Part shown: positions 61,267 to 64,000 of the stretch, piece by piece
How positions within the stretch are numbered: position 1 is the first letter of the stretch
Layout: every line of letters starts with the position of its first letter
Assembly: GCA_963742205.1 (NCBI GenBank)
Contig: CAVUKZ010000002.1
Location: 124,001-188,000 of the forward strand
DNA length: 64,000 nucleotides
Source of the DNA: WHSW01 sp963742205
GTDB lineage: Bacteria; Actinomycetota; Thermoleophilia; Solirubrobacterales; 70-9
Direction of reading: 5' to 3'
Position numbers and translations under genes: made by a program
Notes under the pieces: model-generated
What the model saw: only the letters and a program-made list of their open reading frames with translations
The model's database searches: none
What the model was told of the DNA's origin: nothing

Positions 61267-62423
61267 CCGCTCAGCGACGCGTCCGACTTCGGGTCGATCA
61301 GGATCTTCGCGTGGGCCTCCGGGTCGCCCAGCGCGTCGAAGGCGGCCTCCACACCGGCCAATCCGACCTCGCCCGTGACCAGTGGCGCCGGGTCCACCTT
61401 GCCCTCGGCGAGCAGGTGGAGCGTGTCGCGGAACTCGGGCGGCGTGTAGCCGAGCACGAACCGCAGGTCGATCTCCTTGTTGATCGCCATCGCGGGCCGG
61501 ATGCGGTCGAGCCCCATGCAGACGCCAACCACGACCACGCGCGAGAACAGCGGCGCGCCGGTGACGATCTGGTCGATCACCCCCGGCACTCCGACGCACT
61601 CGAACACCACCGGAGCCTTCGGCCCCGCCCCCAGCCGTTCGGCCGTGCGCCAGACGTGGTGCCACGGAACCGGCGCTCGGGTCAGCTTCTCCATCGTCCC
61701 CACCGCGAGCTCGAGCGCCTCGGGCGCGGACTTGAGGTGTCCGGCGTCGCCCGCCGCCGCGTACGGCGAATCCGCCGCCGGGTCGACGACCGCATCCGCG
61801 CCGCAGGCCGTCGCAAGCGCTCGGCGACCGCCCGAGAGGTCGCTCGCGATCACGGTCCGCACGCCGCGGGCCTTCAGCATGCAGATCACCGCGAGCCCGA
61901 TCGGCCCGCAGCCGATGACGATCGCGACGTCGCGCTTCTTCACCTCGCCTCGCCGGACGGCGTGCAGAGCGACGGCCATCGGCTCCGTCAGCGCCGCAAG
62001 CTCAGGGGCGAGCCCGTTCGGAACCGGCAGCATCAGCGACTCCTCCACGACGGTTCGTTCGGCGTACGCCCCAGGTGCTGCCGCCGAGAGGCCGACCCCG
62101 TGCACCTCGCCGGCGTGGCGGCGCAGCGGCAGGGCCACCACATGCGTGCCGGTCGGCAGCTTGCGCCGGCATCCAGGCCCGTAATCGCCGATCTCGCCGC
62201 AGAACTCGTGCCCGAAGACGACCTGCTGGTCGGAGCGCATGAACCCGTCGTAGCCGGCCTCGACCATGAGATCGGCGAGCTCGTCGCAGTGATGGCGCGC
62301 GTGGAGGTCCGAGCCGCAGATGCCGCAGCGCAGGACCTCGATCGCGACCTGGCCCTTCGCGGGCTCGGGGTCCGGGAGGTCGACGACCTCAAGCTCCGAA
62401 CGTTCGCATCCGACCGCCCTCAC
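61263..62423 (-). CDS. Zinc-binding alcohol dehydrogenase family protein
   Basis: 386 residues from GTG 62423. It reads MRAVGCERSELEVVDLPDP, catalytic zinc ligands in VLRCGICGSDLHARHH (C-G-I-C-G-S-D-x-H) and VVFGHEFCGEIGDYGPGC (G-H-E), and the NAD(P) loop VIGCGPIGLAVICMLKARG. The structural zinc cysteines of horse-liver type are not evident, and the region YDGFMRSDQQ replaces part of the usual loop. Medium-chain dehydrogenases of this type oxidise alcohols or polyols. It is downstream of a TetR regulator by 21 bases and is probably controlled by it. Confidence 0.88.
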   Translation of the reverse strand: MRAVGCERSELEVVDLPDPEPAKGQVAIEVLRCGICGSDLHARHHCDELADLMVEAGYDGFMRSDQQVVFGHEFCGEIGDYGPGCRRKLPTGTHVVALPLRRHAGEVHGVGLSAAAPGAYAERTVVEESLMLPVPNGLAPELAALTEPMAVALHAVRRGEVKKRDVAIVIGCGPIGLAVICMLKARGVRTVIASDLSGGRRALATACGADAVVDPAADSPYAAAGDAGHLKSAPEALELAVGTMEKLTRAPVPWHHVWRTAERLGAGPKAPVVFECVGVPGVIDQIVTGAPLFSRVVVVGVCMGLDRIRPAMAINKEIDLRFVLGYTPPEFRDTLHLLAEGKVDPAPLVTGEVGLAGVEAAFDALGDPEAHAKILIDPKSDASLSG

Positions 62424-62444
62424 CGCGGCGAGCTCACCGGCTGA

Positions 62445-63065
62445 TCAAGCGGTTCGCGGCTCGCGCTCGAGCACGAGCGTCCCGATCTGACGGGCCCGCA
62501 GCGCGGCGTCGACGTCGCCCTCGCCGGCGGAGACGATCGAGCCCTTCATCAGGATGTGCCAGCGGCGGGCGAAGTTCCTCGGGTCGACGATCCTCGCGTC
62601 GGTCGCGAGCTGGGCGAGGAATTCACGGATCCCGGCCAGGTAGCCGACGCACGCGGCACGGACCGGGTCGTCGGTATCGGGGTGTTCGATCATCACGTTG
62701 ATGAACGCGCACCCCTCGAAGTCGTCGCGCCGGAACCAGCCGTCGAAGACCTCGAAGATCGCGAGCAGGCGCCCGTCGGGATCGTCGGCGCGCCGCTCGA
62801 CCTCGGCCTGCAACCAGCCGCGCGTCCACAGCTGCTCACGCCGGTCGAGCACCGCGAGCACCAGCTCCTGCTTCGAGCGAAAGCGCCGGTAGAGCGTCTG
62901 CCGCGCCACGCCGGAGGTGGCGATGATCTCGTCGATGCCGACGATGTTCACGCCGCGGGTGCAGAAGAGCTCGTAAGCGGCATCGAGGATCCGCTCACCG
63001 GCGTCTGAGGCACCAGCTGGGCGCGGCTCAGCAAGGGTCTGAGTCGGCTCCATCACTGGGCTCAC
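62445..63065 (-). CDS. TetR family transcriptional regulator
   Basis: 206 residues from 63065 (the ATG 12 bases in is an alternative). The TetR DNA-binding domain reads AGERILDAAYELFCTRGVNIVGIDEIIATSGVARQTLYRRFRSKQELVLAVLDRREQ. The ligand domain includes AIFEVFDGWFRRDDFEGCAFINVMIEHPD, similar to the AcrR-like group. It is the first gene of a two-gene unit with the alcohol dehydrogenase and probably represses it in response to the substrate. Confidence 0.93.
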   Translation of the reverse strand: MSPVMEPTQTLAEPRPAGASDAGERILDAAYELFCTRGVNIVGIDEIIATSGVARQTLYRRFRSKQELVLAVLDRREQLWTRGWLQAEVERRADDPDGRLLAIFEVFDGWFRRDDFEGCAFINVMIEHPDTDDPVRAACVGYLAGIREFLAQLATDARIVDPRNFARRWHILMKGSIVSAGEGDVDAALRARQIGTLVLEREPRTA

Positions 63066-63121
63066 AGTAGCCGATCCCCGGGTCTGTGTCGGGGTTTTTG
63101 GGGCGCGCCGCCCCCGAGGGC

Positions 63122-64000
63122 TCAGCCGACCCCGAGCTGATCCGCCGCCATCTTCGTCCCCTCGACCCGGTTGGCGATCTTCTGCCAGGCGACCTCGCGA
63201 GCGAAGTCCGGGGAGCCGTGGTTGGGCTTCTCGTCGATCGAGAACGGCGAGAAGCCGCAGTCATCGGTAGAGCCGAGGCTCTCCTTGGGGATGAAGTCCG
63301 CCGCCCGGACGAGCGCGTCGCGGACCTCCTCGGCGCTCTCCACCCGCGGGTTCTGCGGGTTGATGACGCCGATGTAGGTCATCTGTGAGACGCCGTCGGC
63401 GTCGTCGCGCCGATGCTTGCCGATCGACTCGTAGACCGGGTCCTTGTCCCGCTCGGAGGAGAGCTGGATCAGGAAGTAGCCGGCGTTGATCTTGAACATC
63501 TCGGGCAACAGGTTGTTGTACGGGACGTCGGCGGAGTGAACCGAGTCGCGGTCGCCTCCCGGGCAGGTGTGGATGCCGATGTTGACCCGCTCCTCGGGCG
63601 TGAAGCGCTCCATCACCCGGTTGTTGAGCTCGATGAAGTGCGGCAGGAGCCCGGCCCCGGTCCAGGGATTCTTGGGGTCGTTGCGGGTCGCCAGCCGGCC
63701 CTCGGTGAAGTCGACCGAGACGCGCTCGGCGCCGGCGTCGAATGCCTGGCGGATGTCCTTCTCGCACTCGTTGACGACGTCGTTTTCGAAGTCCTCCTGC
63801 GAGTAGCCGTCGACCTCGTCGGAGAGCGGGTACAGCAGGGCGATCATCGAGGGGGCGATGACCGCCTGCTTCATCGGCTTGCTCGCGTACTGGATCGACT
63901 TCTTCAGCGTGTCCGCGGCGTACGTCTTGTACTTGAACGGGCCGCCGGTTACGCGCGGCAGCTGACGGCCGTGGCCATCGGCGAAGATCGCGAAGAACTG
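63122..64000 (-). CDS. Cobalamin-independent methionine-synthase-like protein (partial at window edge)
   Basis: Open from base 64000 on the minus strand (QFFAIFADGHGRQLPRVTGGPFKY) to a stop at 63122, so only the C-terminal 292 residues are here. The TIM barrel follows MKQAVIAPSMIALLYPLSD, ERVSVDFTEGRLA, NIGIHTCPGGDRDSVHSADVPY with the zinc ligands of H-T-C, INPQNPRVESAEEVRDALVRAADFIPKE and DCGFSPFSID, the final zinc Cys. This is the MetE/UroD-like catalytic half; family members also include 2-hydroxypropyl-CoM lyase. The substrate is uncertain without the N-terminus. It ends 56 bases before the TetR start. Confidence 0.8.
   Translation of the reverse strand, partial: QFFAIFADGHGRQLPRVTGGPFKYKTYAADTLKKSIQYASKPMKQAVIAPSMIALLYPLSDEVDGYSQEDFENDVVNECEKDIRQAFDAGAERVSVDFTEGRLATRNDPKNPWTGAGLLPHFIELNNRVMERFTPEERVNIGIHTCPGGDRDSVHSADVPYNNLLPEMFKINAGYFLIQLSSERDKDPVYESIGKHRRDDADGVSQMTYIGVINPQNPRVESAEEVRDALVRAADFIPKESLGSTDDCGFSPFSIDEKPNHGSPDFAREVAWQKIANRVEGTKMAADQLGVG

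Noticed and set aside
63076..63094. CCCCG...CGGGG followed by TTTTTG as a terminator
   Set aside because: The stem is only 5 bp with a 9-base loop, and the T-run is on the plus strand where no gene ends.

Overview
The window is a high-GC chromosomal segment of an actinobacterium. GTG, TTG and probably CTG starts are frequent, stops overlap the next start in many operons, the LexA sites are of the Gram-positive type (CGAAC-N4-GTTCG), the RNase P RNA is bacterial class A, glutamine synthetase is of the non-adenylylated GSI-alpha type, and a c-di-AMP riboswitch sits on an RlpA-like gene. I infer Actinomycetota and favour Thermoleophilia (Solirubrobacterales-like), but no 16S rRNA is present to prove it. 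There is no CRISPR array and no insertion sequence. Most of the window is chromosomal core and metabolic DNA, with one small mobile-looking island at a tRNA-Leu gene.

Layout. 1-4 kb: a partial gene, a PepSY protein, a START-like protein, a flavin-dependent oxidoreductase, and an ECF sigma factor followed by a DHFR-like reductase. 4-8.3 kb: a minus-strand operon of acyl-CoA dehydrogenase, SDR, two tandem SCP2-like proteins, an AlkZ-type DNA glycosylase and a MaoC-like hydratase. 8.3-17.5 kb: a secreted laminin-B-like protein, then central carbon genes: malyl-CoA lyase, thioesterase, PEP carboxykinase, and a three-gene overlapping operon of an unusual succinyl-CoA-synthetase-like ligase with a tiny Fe-S protein. 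17.5-26.8 kb: a Ser/Thr kinase with a kelch ectodomain, a glycosyltransferase, an asparagine-synthase-like protein, an acyl-CoA ligase, an MFS transporter and a secreted glycosidase. 26.9-31.1 kb: the acetate operon yjcH-actP-acs. 31-38 kb: MFS and ABC exporters, an SOS-boxed radical SAM gene, MarR plus MFS, and an HtrA-type protease. 38-40.5 kb: a cluster resembling the Bacillus mhq quinone-response genes. 40.5-48.5 kb: an aminotransferase, GST, a DUF255 protein, and the DUF1800/DUF1501/cupredoxin group. 48.6-56 kb: glnA, a cysteine-free AhpD-like protein, the riboswitch and RlpA, a second glycosidase, rnpB, a zinc ribbon and lexA. 56-57.6 kb: tRNA-Leu and a small arsenate/chromate island closed by a duplicated tRNA 3' end. 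57.6-64 kb: nagA, kup, an alcohol dehydrogenase, TetR and a MetE-like enzyme that runs off the edge.

How the genes work together. Acetate enters through ActP and is activated by Acs. Malyl-CoA lyase, PEPCK and the ligase operon all act at the C4/C2 node. LexA probably controls itself and the radical SAM gene. Second-messenger control by c-di-AMP is visible at the cell-wall gene.

Quality warning. At least 20 places in about a dozen otherwise intact, conserved genes need one extra base removed to restore the reading frame, and nearly all have the same sign (+1). This pattern points to insertion errors in the sequence rather than pseudogenes, so coordinates of frameshifted genes are given end to end and their translations must be corrected before use.
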